Shown piece after piece: positions 28,339-37,804 of a stretch of 64,000 nt of DNA. The notes under the pieces were generated by a model. That model saw only the letters and a list, made by a program, of their open reading frames with translations, was not told where the DNA came from and searched no databases. A program made the position numbers and the translations under genes. How positions within the stretch are numbered: the first letter of the stretch is position 1; each line of letters starts with the position of its first letter. The DNA comes from Paenibacillus ihbetae (lineage in GTDB: Bacteria > Bacillota > Bacilli > Paenibacillales > Paenibacillaceae): positions 6,054,501 to 6,118,500 of the forward strand of contig NZ_CP016809.1 of assembly GCF_002741055.1 (NCBI RefSeq), written 5' to 3'.

Positions 28339-30615
28339 ATGACAAGCTGGATTAGCAAGGAACAGAAGCATCGCTTGTGGTATAGGAAACCGGCGGCCGA
28401 ATGGAACGAGGCGCTGCCGATCGGAAACGGCCGTCTGGGCGCGATGATTTTCGGCGGCACGGCGGAGGAAAAGCTGCAGCTCAACGAGGATTCCGTATGG
28501 TATGGCGGCCCGCGCGACCGCAATAACGAAGACGCGCTGCCTCATTTGCCCGAGATCCGCAAGCTGATTATGGCGGGAAGACTGCGGGAGGCGGAGGAGC
28601 TGGCAGCGATGACGATGGCGGGGCTGCCCGAAGCGCAGCGACACTATATGCCGCTTGGCGATCTGCTGTTGTCGTTCGGCCATCATGATCAGCCTGCCGA
28701 CGAATATGTACGGGAGCTCGACTTGGAGAACGGCATATCCCGGGTCAGCTATCGGATCGGCGAGATCAGGTATACGCGCGAGCTGTTCGCCAGTTATCCG
28801 GATCAGGCGATCATGATCCGGATATCCGCCGACAAACAGGGGGCCGTCTCGTTCAAAGCCCGGTTCAACCGCCGAAACTGGAGATACCTGGAGAAGACGG
28901 TCAAATGGAAGGAAAGCGGGCTGGTCATGCGCGGGGACTGCGGCGGCGAAGGAGGCAGCTCCTTTACCGCAGTATTGAAAGCGGTCTCTGAGGGCGGCGT
29001 ATGCCGCACCCTTGGGGAGTATTTGCTGGTGGATGGCGCAAGCTCGGTGACGCTGCTGGTCGCAGCCGGAACAACGTTCCGGCATCCGGATCCCGAGCTT
29101 GATGCCAAACGGCGGCTGGAGAGTCTGAGCCGGGTTCCGTATGCCGAACTGCTAGCCCGGCATGTCGCCGATTACCGCGAGCTGTACGATCGGGTCGAGC
29201 TGAAGCTGCCCGAGAATCCGGACAAAACCGTCCTGTCGACCGACGAACGGTTGAAGCAGTTTCAACAAGGAGAAGAGGACCACGGCCTGATCGCGACTTA
29301 TTTTCATTTCGGCCGGTACCTGCTCATTGCCTCCAGCCGGCCGGGCTCTTTGCCCGCGAATCTTCAGGGCATCTGGAACGACAGCTTCTCCCCGCCGTGG
29401 GATAGTAAATTCACGATTAATATCAATGCACAGATGAATTATTGGCATGCGGAAAATTGCAACCTGGCCGAATGCCATGAGCCGTTGTTCGAGCTGATCG
29501 AACGGATGCGCGAGCCCGGTCGGGTGACAGCACAAGTCATGTACGGCTGCCGCGGCTTCACCGCGCATCACAATACGGATATTTGGGCGGATACGGCGCC
29601 GCAGGATACATATCTTCCGGCTTCATTCTGGCCGATGGGTGCCGCCTGGCTGTGTTTGCATCTGTGGGAGCATTACCGGTTCGGTCAGGACCGATATTTT
29701 CTGGCGCAGGCATACGAGACGATGAAGGAAGCGGCGTTGTTCCTGCTCGACTATTTGATCGAGGACGGCGAAGGGCGGCTGGTCACATGTCCTTCCGTCT
29801 CCCCGGAGAACCGGTATAAGCTGCCAAACGGCGAGACGGGGGTGCTCTGCGTCGGAGCCGCGATGGATTTTCAGATCATCGAAGCGCTGTTTGATGCCTG
29901 CATCCGGAGTTCGGAAATCATGGGTAGGGACGAGGCGTTCCGCGAGGAACTCGGGGACGTGCTGAAGCGTCTGCCCAAACCTCAAATCGGCAAATACGGC
30001 CAAATTCAGGAGTGGATGGAGGATTACGAGGAGGTGGAGCCGGGGCACCGCCACATCTCCCATCTATTTGCCCTTTACCCGGGCGATGGCTTTAGCTTGG
30101 AGCGAACGCCGGATTTGGCTGAGGCCGCCAAGACAACATTGGAACGCAGGCTTGCCAGCGGCGGGGGGCACACCGGCTGGAGCCGGGCATGGATCATTAA
30201 CTTCTGGGCACGTCTGCAAGACGGAGCTAAAGCTCACGACAATGTGAGAGCGCTCCTGGAGCACTCCACGCTGACGAATCTATTCGATGATCATCCGCCA
30301 TTTCAAATCGACGGCAATTTTGGCGGGACGGCAGGCATCGCCGAGATGCTGCTGCAAAGCCACGACGGGGCAATCCGGCTGCTGCCGGCTGTACCCGATT
30401 GCTGGAGCGAGGGCAGCGTCAAGGGGCTGAGGGCAAGGGGAGGTTATACCGTCGACTTCGTTTGGGCAGAGGGCAAGGTTACGGAAGCCGTCGTCACTTG
30501 CGCAGCTTCCGGCCCTTGCCGGCTGGAGGCTCCCGGCTTCGAGCCCGTAGCGTTTGTGGGCGAGAATGGACGTTCCTATACGTTCTATAGCAAAGAGACG
30601 GTAGCGGATCGGTAA
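28339..30615 (+). CDS. GH95 alpha-L-fucosidase/alpha-L-galactosidase
   Basis: The 758-residue protein follows GH95 closely: an N-terminal beta domain ([33 protein letters not shown]), an (alpha/alpha)6 barrel, and a C-terminal beta domain. Candidate catalytic residues are the Asn pair in [13 protein letters not shown], Glu in [10 protein letters not shown], and Asp in [12 protein letters not shown]95 inverts 1,2-linked L-fucose or L-galactose; the latter decorates some complex xylans. There is no signal peptide, so it acts on imported fragments. GGAGGAG precedes the ATG. Confidence 0.93.
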   Translation: MTSWISKEQKHRLWYRKPAAEWNEALPIGNGRLGAMIFGGTAEEKLQLNEDSVWYGGPRDRNNEDALPHLPEIRKLIMAGRLREAEELAAMTMAGLPEAQRHYMPLGDLLLSFGHHDQPADEYVRELDLENGISRVSYRIGEIRYTRELFASYPDQAIMIRISADKQGAVSFKARFNRRNWRYLEKTVKWKESGLVMRGDCGGEGGSSFTAVLKAVSEGGVCRTLGEYLLVDGASSVTLLVAAGTTFRHPDPELDAKRRLESLSRVPYAELLARHVADYRELYDRVELKLPENPDKTVLSTDERLKQFQQGEEDHGLIATYFHFGRYLLIASSRPGSLPANLQGIWNDSFSPPWDSKFTININAQMNYWHAENCNLAECHEPLFELIERMREPGRVTAQVMYGCRGFTAHHNTDIWADTAPQDTYLPASFWPMGAAWLCLHLWEHYRFGQDRYFLAQAYETMKEAALFLLDYLIEDGEGRLVTCPSVSPENRYKLPNGETGVLCVGAAMDFQIIEALFDACIRSSEIMGRDEAFREELGDVLKRLPKPQIGKYGQIQEWMEDYEEVEPGHRHISHLFALYPGDGFSLERTPDLAEAAKTTLERRLASGGGHTGWSRAWIINFWARLQDGAKAHDNVRALLEHSTLTNLFDDHPPFQIDGNFGGTAGIAEMLLQSHDGAIRLLPAVPDCWSEGSVKGLRARGGYTVDFVWAEGKVTEAVVTCAASGPCRLEAPGFEPVAFVGENGRSYTFYSKETVADR

Positions 30616-30800
30616 ATGGATGGTTTTCTACAGGACATTCGCTATGCCATGGAATCCGATGACCATGCTGGCGAGTCGAGTCAAGAAACTCCCGCAATAT
30701 TCAGCTAACAAAGCACAAGATAGGACGAGTAAAGGCAGGGAAATCCAGATATACTGGACTTGCAAACGCATACTACGTCAAATGGGAGTGGTAAATCAAC

Positions 30801-31688
30801 ATGACGAATTTATTGCGCATCGGAACGCTGGTTGGCGGCGGGGACGCTGTTCGGGTCATCCCTCAGATCGCGCACCACGGCTTTGAATCGTTCGGCCTTA
30901 CCTTCTGGCAGACGACAGGCGCTACCGATCTTGTGGAGACGGCCAAGCGGGTTCGTGAGCTGCAAGCTGAACACGGTTTTATCGTGTCGACGCTCGGGAT
31001 CTTCGGCAATCCGCTGACCGGAGAAGGCGGTAATGCCGATACCTTGGCGAGCTGGGAGCGTCTGATCGATCATGCCCATCTGTTCGGTACCGATATCGTT
31101 TCCGGTTTTACCGGACGATTGACGGGCGAACCCATCGACGCCTCGATTCCGCAATATGCAAAGGTGTTCGGCGAGCTGTCCAAAAGAGCGGCGGATCGGG
31201 GCGTCCGCATTGCGTTCGAGAACTGCGACATGGGCGGGACATGGGAGACGGGGGATTGGAATATTGCCCATAACCCGACGGCGTGGGAGATGATGTTCAA
31301 CGCCATCCCTTCGGAACATATCGGCCTGCAGTGGGAGCCCTGCCATCAGATGGTGTCTCTGATCGATCCGATTCCGCAGCTGCGGAAATGGGTGGATAAA
31401 GTATTCAACGTCCACGGCAAGGATGCGACGATTGCTTGGGATATCGTGAGGGAATATGGCATTCACGGGCCCAAGCCTTATGTATGGCACCGAACCCCGG
31501 GATTCGGCGACACCGACTGGACCAATATCATTACGATTTTGCGGCAGGGCAATTATCAGGGCACGATCGATATCGAAGGCTGGCACGATCCGGTATATAA
31601 CGGGGAGCTTGAGATGACCGGACAGGTTCACGCACTTCATTATTTGAAGCGCTGCCGAGGTGGAGATTTTGTACCGAATCCGGTGTGA
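30801..31688 (+). CDS. Sugar phosphate isomerase/epimerase
   Basis: A second xylose-isomerase-like TIM barrel in the locus, 295 residues. Metal-ligand candidates are Glu in RIAFENCDMGGTWE, Glu/His in LQWEPCHQMV, His in VHGKDATI and Glu in TIDIEGWHDPVY. The conserved FENC...G and DIEGWHD blocks suggest a subgroup distinct from the isomerase at 19162. GGGAGTGG precedes ATG. It follows the GH95 gene by about 185 bases and may process the freed sugar. The exact reaction is unknown. Confidence 0.85.
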   Translation: MTNLLRIGTLVGGGDAVRVIPQIAHHGFESFGLTFWQTTGATDLVETAKRVRELQAEHGFIVSTLGIFGNPLTGEGGNADTLASWERLIDHAHLFGTDIVSGFTGRLTGEPIDASIPQYAKVFGELSKRAADRGVRIAFENCDMGGTWETGDWNIAHNPTAWEMMFNAIPSEHIGLQWEPCHQMVSLIDPIPQLRKWVDKVFNVHGKDATIAWDIVREYGIHGPKPYVWHRTPGFGDTDWTNIITILRQGNYQGTIDIEGWHDPVYNGELEMTGQVHALHYLKRCRGGDFVPNPV

Positions 31689-31712
31689 GTGCGACTAAAT
31701 TGATTCGCGGAG

Positions 31713-31750
31713 AAAGAACCTGGGCAGGTCGTTTGTTCAGGTTCTTTTTT
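31713..31750 (+). terminator. Terminator ending the hemicellulose locus
   Basis: Arms AAAGAACCTG and CAGGTTCTTT are followed by a T run. It marks the right border of the sugar-degradation region. Confidence 0.85.
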
Positions 31751-31845
31751 CATGGAAGGAATGGACGAGCATTCCATTATTGATTGTATAAAAATCCATA
31801 TGAGTGTATTATAACTCCTATCCGACTAGGTTAGGGGTGGTAACA

Positions 31846-32592
31846 ATGGATGATAAGCGGATTGAGGAAATGACGTTAAATGCCTGGCCGGCATTCCAAA
31901 CGATCGTCCGTAACGGGTGGCTGCTCCGGTTAGCGTCCGGTTTCACGAAGCGTTCCAACTCGGTCAGCGCGCTCTACTCGGAGCCGTCAGTTGATCTGCA
32001 TGAGCAGATTCAATATTGCGAACGCGTATACGCAAGAGAAGGTCTCGACGTTGTGTTTAAAATAACGCCGTTCAATCCGCCTGAGCTCGATTCGATTCTA
32101 GAGGAGCAAGGCTACTCCGTTCTTGACCCCACGAGTCTCAAAGTGCTGGATAGTCTGGACCATGCGCCCGCTCCGACATATCAGGACGTGACCGTCTATG
32201 AACAGTTGAGCAGCGAATGGATGGATGACCTGACTGGGATTACGGGGCTCTCGGCAAGAAACCGGGAGATTAAACAGCAGCTGTTCAGCCGCTCTTCTAT
32301 CCCTTACGGCTTCTTTACCTTATATGATCAAGGCAGGCCGGCGGCTTGCGGAATCGGCGCGCTGGAGGAGAACGTTGTGGGGATATTTGATATTGCAACC
32401 GCGCCTGCGTATAGAAAGCGGGACTATGGCACGCAAATCTTATTACATATTCTTCAATGGGCAAGAGTAAAGGGGGCGACCAGCAGTTATCTTCAAGTCG
32501 TCCAAACGAATCTTCCGGCTAATCGGCTATATGACCGGCTGCATTACCGGGAATTATACGCTTATTGGTACCGGGCGAAGCATGTTGAATGA
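31846..32592 (+). CDS. GNAT-family N-acetyltransferase
   Basis: A 248-residue protein with an N-terminal unknown half and a C-terminal GNAT fold: VVGIFDIATAPAYRKRDYGT is the acetyl-CoA binding block (Q/R-x-x-G/A-like), followed by YLQVVQTNLPANRLYDRLHY, the usual last strands. ATG 31846 follows AGGGGTGG; an upstream in-frame ATG at 31804 has no site. The target of acetylation cannot be predicted. Confidence 0.82.
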   Translation: MDDKRIEEMTLNAWPAFQTIVRNGWLLRLASGFTKRSNSVSALYSEPSVDLHEQIQYCERVYAREGLDVVFKITPFNPPELDSILEEQGYSVLDPTSLKVLDSLDHAPAPTYQDVTVYEQLSSEWMDDLTGITGLSARNREIKQQLFSRSSIPYGFFTLYDQGRPAACGIGALEENVVGIFDIATAPAYRKRDYGTQILLHILQWARVKGATSSYLQVVQTNLPANRLYDRLHYRELYAYWYRAKHVE

Positions 32593-32713
32593 AGTGCTCT
32601 ACCCGCGATGCTAGGTATTTCGCAAGCAGAGTGTAGAAGTAAGTTGAAGCTTCGTGACCCAGGGGTTACTCAATCGGCCGATCGGTTGTATAATCATGGG
32701 AGAAGCTAACCTG

Positions 32714-32753
32714 AAGACCCGGTCTTAGATAAGCTGTCTAAGACGGGTCTTTA
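32714..32753 (+). terminator. Terminator-type hairpin
   Basis: Long near-perfect arms AAGACCCGGTCTTAGA and TCTAAGACGGGTCTT, one bulged base, followed by TATTT. It lies about 120 bases after the acetyltransferase gene. Confidence 0.8.
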
Positions 32754-32854
32754 TTTCAAGTCGGCGTTGGTCTGCCATGCTATCGGTACCAATGATGGGG
32801 GGATGAGTGTGCAGGTGGCCGCTTAGCCTTCCGACCGTAAGGGAGTGTTCGAAT

Positions 32855-33091
32855 TTGTATACATACAGGCCGCTGAATGACCTTGATCTCGAGTTGATAT
32901 GCGGCATTCCGCAAACGCCGGAGGAGCTTTTCTACATGAGTCCGAGATCCAGCCCATGAAATTCGATGAGCGGGAGTTATAAATAACCTTGTCAAGGGCT
33001 GCGTTAAAGCGAACGATGAAGATTCGAATAAAACCTTAGGGATCCCCATGAACTGTTCTCGGATTCCGGGTTTAGACCATTAAGGAGGAAC
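32855..33091 (+). pseudogene. Remnant of a second GNAT acetyltransferase
   Basis: From TTG 32855, with AAGGGAG 9 bases upstream, the frame reads YTYRPLNDLDLELICGIPQT and then PEELFYM before TGA at 32957. This is the typical beginning of a small GNAT enzyme (RPL...DLELI...P....ELFYM.P). A later frame (about 32979-33091) reads NNLVKGCVKAND and ends at TAA; it may be the worn 3' part. The middle, with the acetyl-CoA site, is missing. The ribosome site is intact. Confidence 0.6.
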
Positions 33092-33095
33092 ATGT

Positions 33096-33746
33096 ATGAT
33101 TCAGGCTTTTATTTTTGATATGGATGGTGTCATTATTGACAGCGAGCCGCTTCATTTCGAAGTGGACATTCAGGTTATGAAGGATTTTGGGGCTTCGATC
33201 ACGCAGGAGCAGCTTGAGAAATATGTGGGGATGACCAATCCCGAAATGTGGAAGCTGATCCGGGAAGAATACCACCTGCAGCGGACGGTATCCGAAATCA
33301 TCGATTATCAATTATCCAATAAAATCAAAATACTGACGGCCCGCGAAATGGAGCCGATTGATGGAATTCGCGAGCTACTCGCGGATTTGAAGGCCAGCGG
33401 CATTCCCGTCGGGATCGCCTCCTCTTCGCCACCTGTATTTATCAAAGCGGTGCTTGACAAGTTCGGTCTGCTGGACGCCTTTAACTGTATCGTAAGCGGG
33501 GAGGAGGTCGAGAGGGGCAAGCCTGCACCGGATGTATATCTGAAGGCAGCCGAATTGCTTGGCGTGGAGCCTGCTTCCTGCATGGTGCTCGAAGACGCAC
33601 GGCATGGTATTGCTGCCGCCAAAGCGGCCGGCATGCAATGTATCGGTTATGTCAATCCAAATTCCGGTAATCAGGATCTTTCTGCCGCCGATTATGTCGT
33701 CCGATCCATCGCGGAAGTGGGCGCAATATGCCAGCTGAAGAGTTAG
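33096..33746 (+). CDS. HAD-family phosphatase, beta-phosphoglucomutase-like
   Basis: A 216-residue HAD hydrolase with motif I DMDGVIIDSEP (nucleophile Asp9 and acid Asp11), a helical cap, motif II VGIASSS, motif III Lys in RGKPAPD, and motif IV LEDARHG. Members dephosphorylate sugar phosphates or isomerise beta-glucose-1-phosphate. AAGGAGG lies 8 bases before the ATG. A hairpin terminator follows, so it is probably transcribed alone. Confidence 0.9.
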   Translation: MIQAFIFDMDGVIIDSEPLHFEVDIQVMKDFGASITQEQLEKYVGMTNPEMWKLIREEYHLQRTVSEIIDYQLSNKIKILTAREMEPIDGIRELLADLKASGIPVGIASSSPPVFIKAVLDKFGLLDAFNCIVSGEEVERGKPAPDVYLKAAELLGVEPASCMVLEDARHGIAAAKAAGMQCIGYVNPNSGNQDLSAADYVVRSIAEVGAICQLKS

Positions 33747-33754
33747 CTTGTAAC

Positions 33755-33790
33755 AGCTCGGTCCTTGTAAGGGCTGGGCTTTATTTTTTA
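33755..33790 (+). terminator. Terminator after HAD phosphatase
   Basis: AGCTCGGTCCTT pairs with AAGGGCTGGGCT, using several G-U pairs, and is followed by TTATTTTTT. Confidence 0.7.
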
Positions 33791-34053
33791 CGTATTGTGG
33801 AATGAAGCCAACTAATCTACATGAATCCTCGTTAATATAATAGCAGCTACTAATAGCTAGACCTAAGTCTAGGATGATTATCGTCTGGAGACGGAAGATA
33901 TCGCCACTCGTTCATGGTATCCTTTCATTAACTTGAGCAGGAGATAGGCGGGAACAGGATGTATTGCCTCGATCTTTCGGAATGTCACGGATTACCCGGA
34001 TGATTGATGACCCGGCAGTAATATAAGTAACCAAGCAGAGGAGCACGTATTGA
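33791..34053. promoter_or_regulatory. Upstream region of lipid cluster with two inverted repeats
   Basis: CTAGAC and GTCTAG flank CTAA (33857-33872), and CGTCT and AGACG flank GG (33882-33893). They lie 160-200 bases before the VTT gene and could be operators. No clear sigma-factor boxes were seen. Confidence 0.35.
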
Positions 34054-34680
34054 ATGGAGTTTTTACGTAACTTAGGCGATATCGGCTTATTTATTCATGC
34101 GATGATTGATGCCATTATTTTTCCGATCCCTGCGTTGTTTTCGCAATTATCTTTAAGCGTACTAACCCCGGAGCGAGCGATCTGGCTGGCAACGATCGGG
34201 TTTATCGGATGTATTCTCGGAACGCCGATCGGTTATGGCATCGGCAAAGCTTCCGGACATCTGGTTCTCAGCAAGATGCTCAAGAAGAAATGGTATGATT
34301 CGGCAACAGGCTTGTTTCAGAAACACGGAGAGGCTGCTATTCTGGTCGGTGCATTCACGCCCATCCCCTTCAAAATTTTTACCATTTTATCCGGCTGCAT
34401 GAACTACCCGCTGTGGAAGCTCCTCAGCTATGCGGCGATCGGGCGGGCGTTCAAATTTTACACGGTCGGCGTATTGTTCTATATATACGGCAGAGCCGCC
34501 GAGCATATGGTTGATCATGTGCTGACCATCATTCTGCTGTTTGCCGGTGCACTCATCGGGGGGATATGGTTTACGATCCATACGGTGAAGAAACGAAAGA
34601 AGAAGCAAGCGGAGCAGCTGCATACTCCAACAGGAACAGAAGCAGCGGATCAAGATCAAGTATCGGCAGGTGGGAACTAA
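34054..34680 (+). CDS. VTT-domain (DedA/YqaA-like) membrane protein
   Basis: A 208-residue integral membrane protein with several helices and the VTT-type core: GTPIGYGIGKASG, FQKHGEAAILVGAFTPIPFK and a late GRAFKFY segment. The C-terminus is a charged cytoplasmic tail. VTT/DedA proteins are linked to phospholipid movement across the membrane. It starts a four-gene unit with a PAP2 phosphatase, a glycolipid-type glycosyltransferase and another VTT protein. AGAGGAG lies upstream of the ATG. Confidence 0.85.
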   Translation: MEFLRNLGDIGLFIHAMIDAIIFPIPALFSQLSLSVLTPERAIWLATIGFIGCILGTPIGYGIGKASGHLVLSKMLKKKWYDSATGLFQKHGEAAILVGAFTPIPFKIFTILSGCMNYPLWKLLSYAAIGRAFKFYTVGVLFYIYGRAAEHMVDHVLTIILLFAGALIGGIWFTIHTVKKRKKKQAEQLHTPTGTEAADQDQVSAGGN

Positions 34681-34681
34681 T

Positions 34682-35218
34682 ATGCTGGAACGCGTTCAAC
34701 GGTGGGATTATCAATTGTTCGTATGGTGCAACCAATCGATCAGCAGCCGGATATTTGACCGGTTGTTCGGCGGGATTACACATCTGGGGGGTGCCATTTC
34801 GACGATAGCGAGCGCATTGCTGATCGCCTGGTTTGCCCACGAGGCGTGGGATGTATCGGCGTACCAAAGCGCGATCGCACTGCTCATCAGCCACATTATA
34901 GTGGTATTGATCAAAAAAGGAGTGCGGAGAAACCGGCCGTTCCGGGCTTTGGAGCAAGTCAAGGTTGGGAACTTCCCGCTTAAGGACTATTCGTTTCCAT
35001 CGGGTCATACCTCAGCGATCTTTGCGGTGATCACGCCGGTATTATTTCTCGTGTCCCCGATGTACACCTGTTTGTTGCTGTTTCTAGGCGTACTGGTCGG
35101 GTTATCCAGAATCTATTGGGGCTATCATTACCCGACGGATTGCTTGGCCGGCGGCGCAATCGGATTCGGGACCGGCTGGCTGGTCGTGTACCTCATGAAT
35201 GCTGCAGGAATATCTTAA
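34682..35218 (+). CDS. PAP2-family membrane phosphatase
   Basis: A 178-residue protein carrying the three PAP2 motifs: KKGVRRNRPF, SFPSGHTS and SRIYWGYHYPTD, with the two catalytic His in motifs 2 and 3. It has about five membrane helices. Such enzymes dephosphorylate undecaprenyl pyrophosphate, phosphatidic acid or phosphatidylglycerol phosphate. ATG 34682 is the likely start, one base after the stop of the VTT gene, with AGGTGGGAACTAAT before it. Tight coupling with a glycolipid synthase suggests phosphatidic acid as a likely substrate, by inference. Confidence 0.9.
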   Translation: MLERVQRWDYQLFVWCNQSISSRIFDRLFGGITHLGGAISTIASALLIAWFAHEAWDVSAYQSAIALLISHIIVVLIKKGVRRNRPFRALEQVKVGNFPLKDYSFPSGHTSAIFAVITPVLFLVSPMYTCLLLFLGVLVGLSRIYWGYHYPTDCLAGGAIGFGTGWLVVYLMNAAGIS

Positions 35219-35240
35219 CGTCTGATAAGGAGTCGTATCG

Positions 35241-36482
35241 ATGAAATCCATGAATGAGCACCAAATATTAATACTAACCGGCAGCCTGGGCGAAGGACAT
35301 AACCAGGCAGCCAGGGCCATTGTGGAGTCAGCCAAGAGAAACTCCCCGCATCTGAGCGTTAAAGTCATTGATTACATGGAGCTGACGCATCCACGTTTGC
35401 ATGTGGCAGGCCAATACTTTTTTATTCAGTGGGTAAAGCACTTTCCTTCGTTGTACGGTTATTTGTTTCAAAAGACGAGGGAGGAGAACACGCTCATCCA
35501 GCTCCTAAAGCGTTTGAGCTCATTCAGTCTGCAAAAGCTGAGCAGTTTGCTAGAAGATCAGAAACCGTCCGTGGTGATCAGCACGTTCCCGCCTGCGGCT
35601 GCAGGCATGTCGCTGCTGAAATCGATGGGACTCACGGATGTACCTGTCGTCACGGTGATTACGGATCATACGGATCACAGCTATTGGATTCATGAGCATA
35701 CCGATCACTATATGGTGGGATCGGGCAAGGTCAAGGAGGCCTTGCAGCGGAAAGGAATAGCCGGCGAGAAAATATCGGTCACGGGCATACCGGTCCATCC
35801 GCTGTACACGCAGCCGGTGAATCGTGACCGGGTTCGCGAGAGCTACCGGCTGAGCGCGTCTGACCAAGTCGTCCTCATGATGGGAGGCGGCGAAGGAATG
35901 ATCGACGGCGAGATCGTGAAGCTGCTTCAATCACGGGCTTACCCCGAGCATGTCAGGTTTATCGTTGTATGCGGACGCAATGACAAGCTGTATCAATCGC
36001 TGCAGGAAGACTTCGCCGATCATCCGCAGGTTAGGGTGATGGGATATGTAAATCGAATGCACGAATTGATGGCCGTTGCCGACCTTATGATCACGAAGCC
36101 GGGCGGACTCACGATCTCCGAAGCATTAACGATGGAACTGCCGATGCTGCTCTTCAAGCCGGTTCCGGGTCAGGAGCAGGATAATGCGGATTATTTGGTC
36201 GGGATCGGGGTAGCCCAGCAGGCGGATGAGGGAGAGCTTAAAGACCGGCTCATCCGCATGCTGCAACATCCGTCCATTCTGACAGAGATGAAACGTTGTG
36301 CTGCGCGATACAGTCATAAAGATTCGGCGCTTTCCGTGTTATCAGCATTAATGACCCTGCTGCAAAGCCGTTCCGCACAGCGTAACTGGCTGCATGAGCT
36401 CGATTCCCGTGCTTATGGATTGTTATCCAGGGATGCATACATGCAAGATTATGAAGGGCACTACGTGGACAGCTTCCGCTAA
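35241..36482 (+). CDS. UgtP/MGDG synthase-like glycosyltransferase (GT28 fold)
   Basis: A 413-residue GT-B enzyme. The N-lobe starts ILTGSLGEGHNQAARAI, the hallmark of the MGDG synthase/UgtP group. A diacylglycerol-contacting segment (VITDHTDHSYWIHEHTDHY) follows, and the C-lobe has MMGGGEGM and the nucleotide-sugar motif ITKPGGLTISEAL. UgtP adds glucose from UDP-glucose to diacylglycerol at the cytoplasmic membrane face, making glycolipid anchors. AAGGAG precedes the ATG. In this cluster, PAP2 could supply diacylglycerol. The sugar and acceptor are inferred. Confidence 0.87.
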   Translation: MKSMNEHQILILTGSLGEGHNQAARAIVESAKRNSPHLSVKVIDYMELTHPRLHVAGQYFFIQWVKHFPSLYGYLFQKTREENTLIQLLKRLSSFSLQKLSSLLEDQKPSVVISTFPPAAAGMSLLKSMGLTDVPVVTVITDHTDHSYWIHEHTDHYMVGSGKVKEALQRKGIAGEKISVTGIPVHPLYTQPVNRDRVRESYRLSASDQVVLMMGGGEGMIDGEIVKLLQSRAYPEHVRFIVVCGRNDKLYQSLQEDFADHPQVRVMGYVNRMHELMAVADLMITKPGGLTISEALTMELPMLLFKPVPGQEQDNADYLVGIGVAQQADEGELKDRLIRMLQHPSILTEMKRCAARYSHKDSALSVLSALMTLLQSRSAQRNWLHELDSRAYGLLSRDAYMQDYEGHYVDSFR

Positions 36483-36501
36483 AAGATGAAGGAGCAGACC
36501 G

Positions 36502-37158
36502 ATGAATTTATTCGAAATCGTTGAACGATTATTTGAACAATATGGATATATGGTGCTTCTGATCGGACTGCCCCTTGACTTTATTGCGCTTCCGATTCCT
36601 CCCGGGAACAGCACGCTGACATATACCGGCTTCCTGGTGTATAAGGAAGTCATCAGCTTTGCCCCGGCACTCCTGTTTGCCTTCAGCGGCGCCGCCATCG
36701 GTCTAACGATTACGTATGTGCTGGGCTATAAGCTGGGCATGCCGCTCATCGAGCGATACGGAAAGTGGTTGTTTCTGAAGCCGTCCCTGGTAGAGAAGAC
36801 GCAGGCCTATTATGATAAATACGGCAATAAGCTATTGATCATTAGCTTTTTCATTCCCGGCGTCAGGCAATTTATCGGGTACTTTATCGGGATGATCCGT
36901 GTTCCTTACCGGACCGTCTGTTTATATGGATACTTGGGCATTGCGTCGTGGGTCATCGGCTTTTTCAGTATCGGATTTATCTTCGGGGAGCAGTGGCAGA
37001 TTATATTGAACCTGGTCGAACATTATTTGAAGGTCATCTTCATCTGTCTTGGCTGTTCGTTGTTGATTCTGCTGGTATGGAGCCGGGTAAAGCGCGCTCG
37101 AGCGCAAAAGCTTGCCGAAGGGAAGAAAATGAAGCAGGTCCGCAAGATTGGGGAATAG
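36502..37158 (+). CDS. DedA/VTT-family membrane protein
   Basis: A 218-residue DedA protein with the expected sequence signs: LDFIALPIPPGNS at the start, GAAIGLTITYVLGYKLG, and SFFIPGVRQFIGYFIG, where the Arg is functionally important in the family. It has a basic C-terminal tail. It is the last gene of the lipid cluster; AAGGAG precedes the ATG and a terminator lies 110 bases downstream. It resembles the first gene of the cluster only loosely, so the two may act differently, perhaps as lipid flippases. Confidence 0.88.
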   Translation: MNLFEIVERLFEQYGYMVLLIGLPLDFIALPIPPGNSTLTYTGFLVYKEVISFAPALLFAFSGAAIGLTITYVLGYKLGMPLIERYGKWLFLKPSLVEKTQAYYDKYGNKLLIISFFIPGVRQFIGYFIGMIRVPYRTVCLYGYLGIASWVIGFFSIGFIFGEQWQIILNLVEHYLKVIFICLGCSLLILLVWSRVKRARAQKLAEGKKMKQVRKIGE

Positions 37159-37266
37159 GTGACGTTTACTTCATCCGGTTTTCTTCGAGAGGTTGCGGAT
37201 GATCATGCCAAGGATTCCATTGTGGCCTTCCCCGTTGTATAATGGAAGATAACATCATGAAAAATG

Positions 37267-37306
37267 AACCCAGCTGAAAGAAGGATCTTCTTGAGCTGGG
37301 TTTTTT
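37267..37306 (+). terminator. Terminator after the lipid cluster
   Basis: AACCCAGCT and AGCTGGGTT with an 18-base loop that can itself pair (AGAAGGATCTTCT), then a T run. Confidence 0.85.
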
Positions 37307-37343
37307 CCATGTATAAGATGAACGGAAATTTAAGGGGGCCGTT

Positions 37344-37418
37344 ATGAAAATTGAAATGATATCGGAACAGGATTACAGGGTCTCCCAATTTCAAGTTGAA
37401 CGAAACCATAACGAATAA
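37344..37418 (+). pseudogene. 24-codon ORF, possible HutD/Ves-family fragment
   Basis: ATG 37344 has AAGGGGG upstream and encodes MKIEMISEQDYRVSQFQVER plus four residues. The first 15 resemble the beginning of HutD/Ves family proteins (I...DY..S.W), where a WSGG-type block should follow. Here the frame ends at once. It may be the stump of a deleted gene, or a short upstream peptide of the VOC gene 20 bases on. Confidence 0.35.
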
Positions 37419-37438
37419 GAATTAGGAGGGGCCATCCC

Positions 37439-37804
37439 ATGCTGGGCACTATTCCAATATTTCGAATATTTGATGTGGACAAGGCGAGGGAATTTTATGT
37501 TCATTATCTTGGCTTTCAGGTTGATTGGGAGCATCGATTTGAAGAGGGGGCTCCGCTGTACATGCAGGTAACCAAGGGGGAGGTTTCCATTCACTTGACC
37601 GAGCATCATGGGGACTGTACGCCCGGGTCTGCTGTTCGCATTAAAATGACGGAGATCGAGCAATATCATGCAGAGCTCCATTCGAAGAACTATCCTTATG
37701 CCCGACCTGCCGTTGAGACGGCACCTTGGAATAGCAAAGAGGTGTGCGTAACCGATCCCTTCGGCAATAGAATCACGTTTTATGAGGAGTTGGAGCCGTC
37801 ATGA
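37439..37804 (+). CDS. VOC/glyoxalase-superfamily protein
   Basis: A 121-residue vicinal-oxygen-chelate protein: IPIFRIFDVDKAREFYVHYL at the start, GEVSIHLTEHHGDC in the middle, and VTDPFGNRITFYE at the end. The His and Glu positions fit a metal site. The layout resembles bleomycin-resistance and glyoxalase proteins. TAGGAGGGG precedes the ATG. Its stop overlaps the start of a short downstream frame (ATGA). Function beyond the superfamily is unknown. Confidence 0.8.
   Translation: MLGTIPIFRIFDVDKAREFYVHYLGFQVDWEHRFEEGAPLYMQVTKGEVSIHLTEHHGDCTPGSAVRIKMTEIEQYHAELHSKNYPYARPAVETAPWNSKEVCVTDPFGNRITFYEELEPS

Larger units (their letters stand above)
32593..33095. other. Intergenic region with terminator and gene remnant
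   Basis: This stretch of about 500 bases contains a strong hairpin (32714-32753) and the decayed acetyltransferase listed separately. Nothing else was recognised. Confidence 0.6.
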
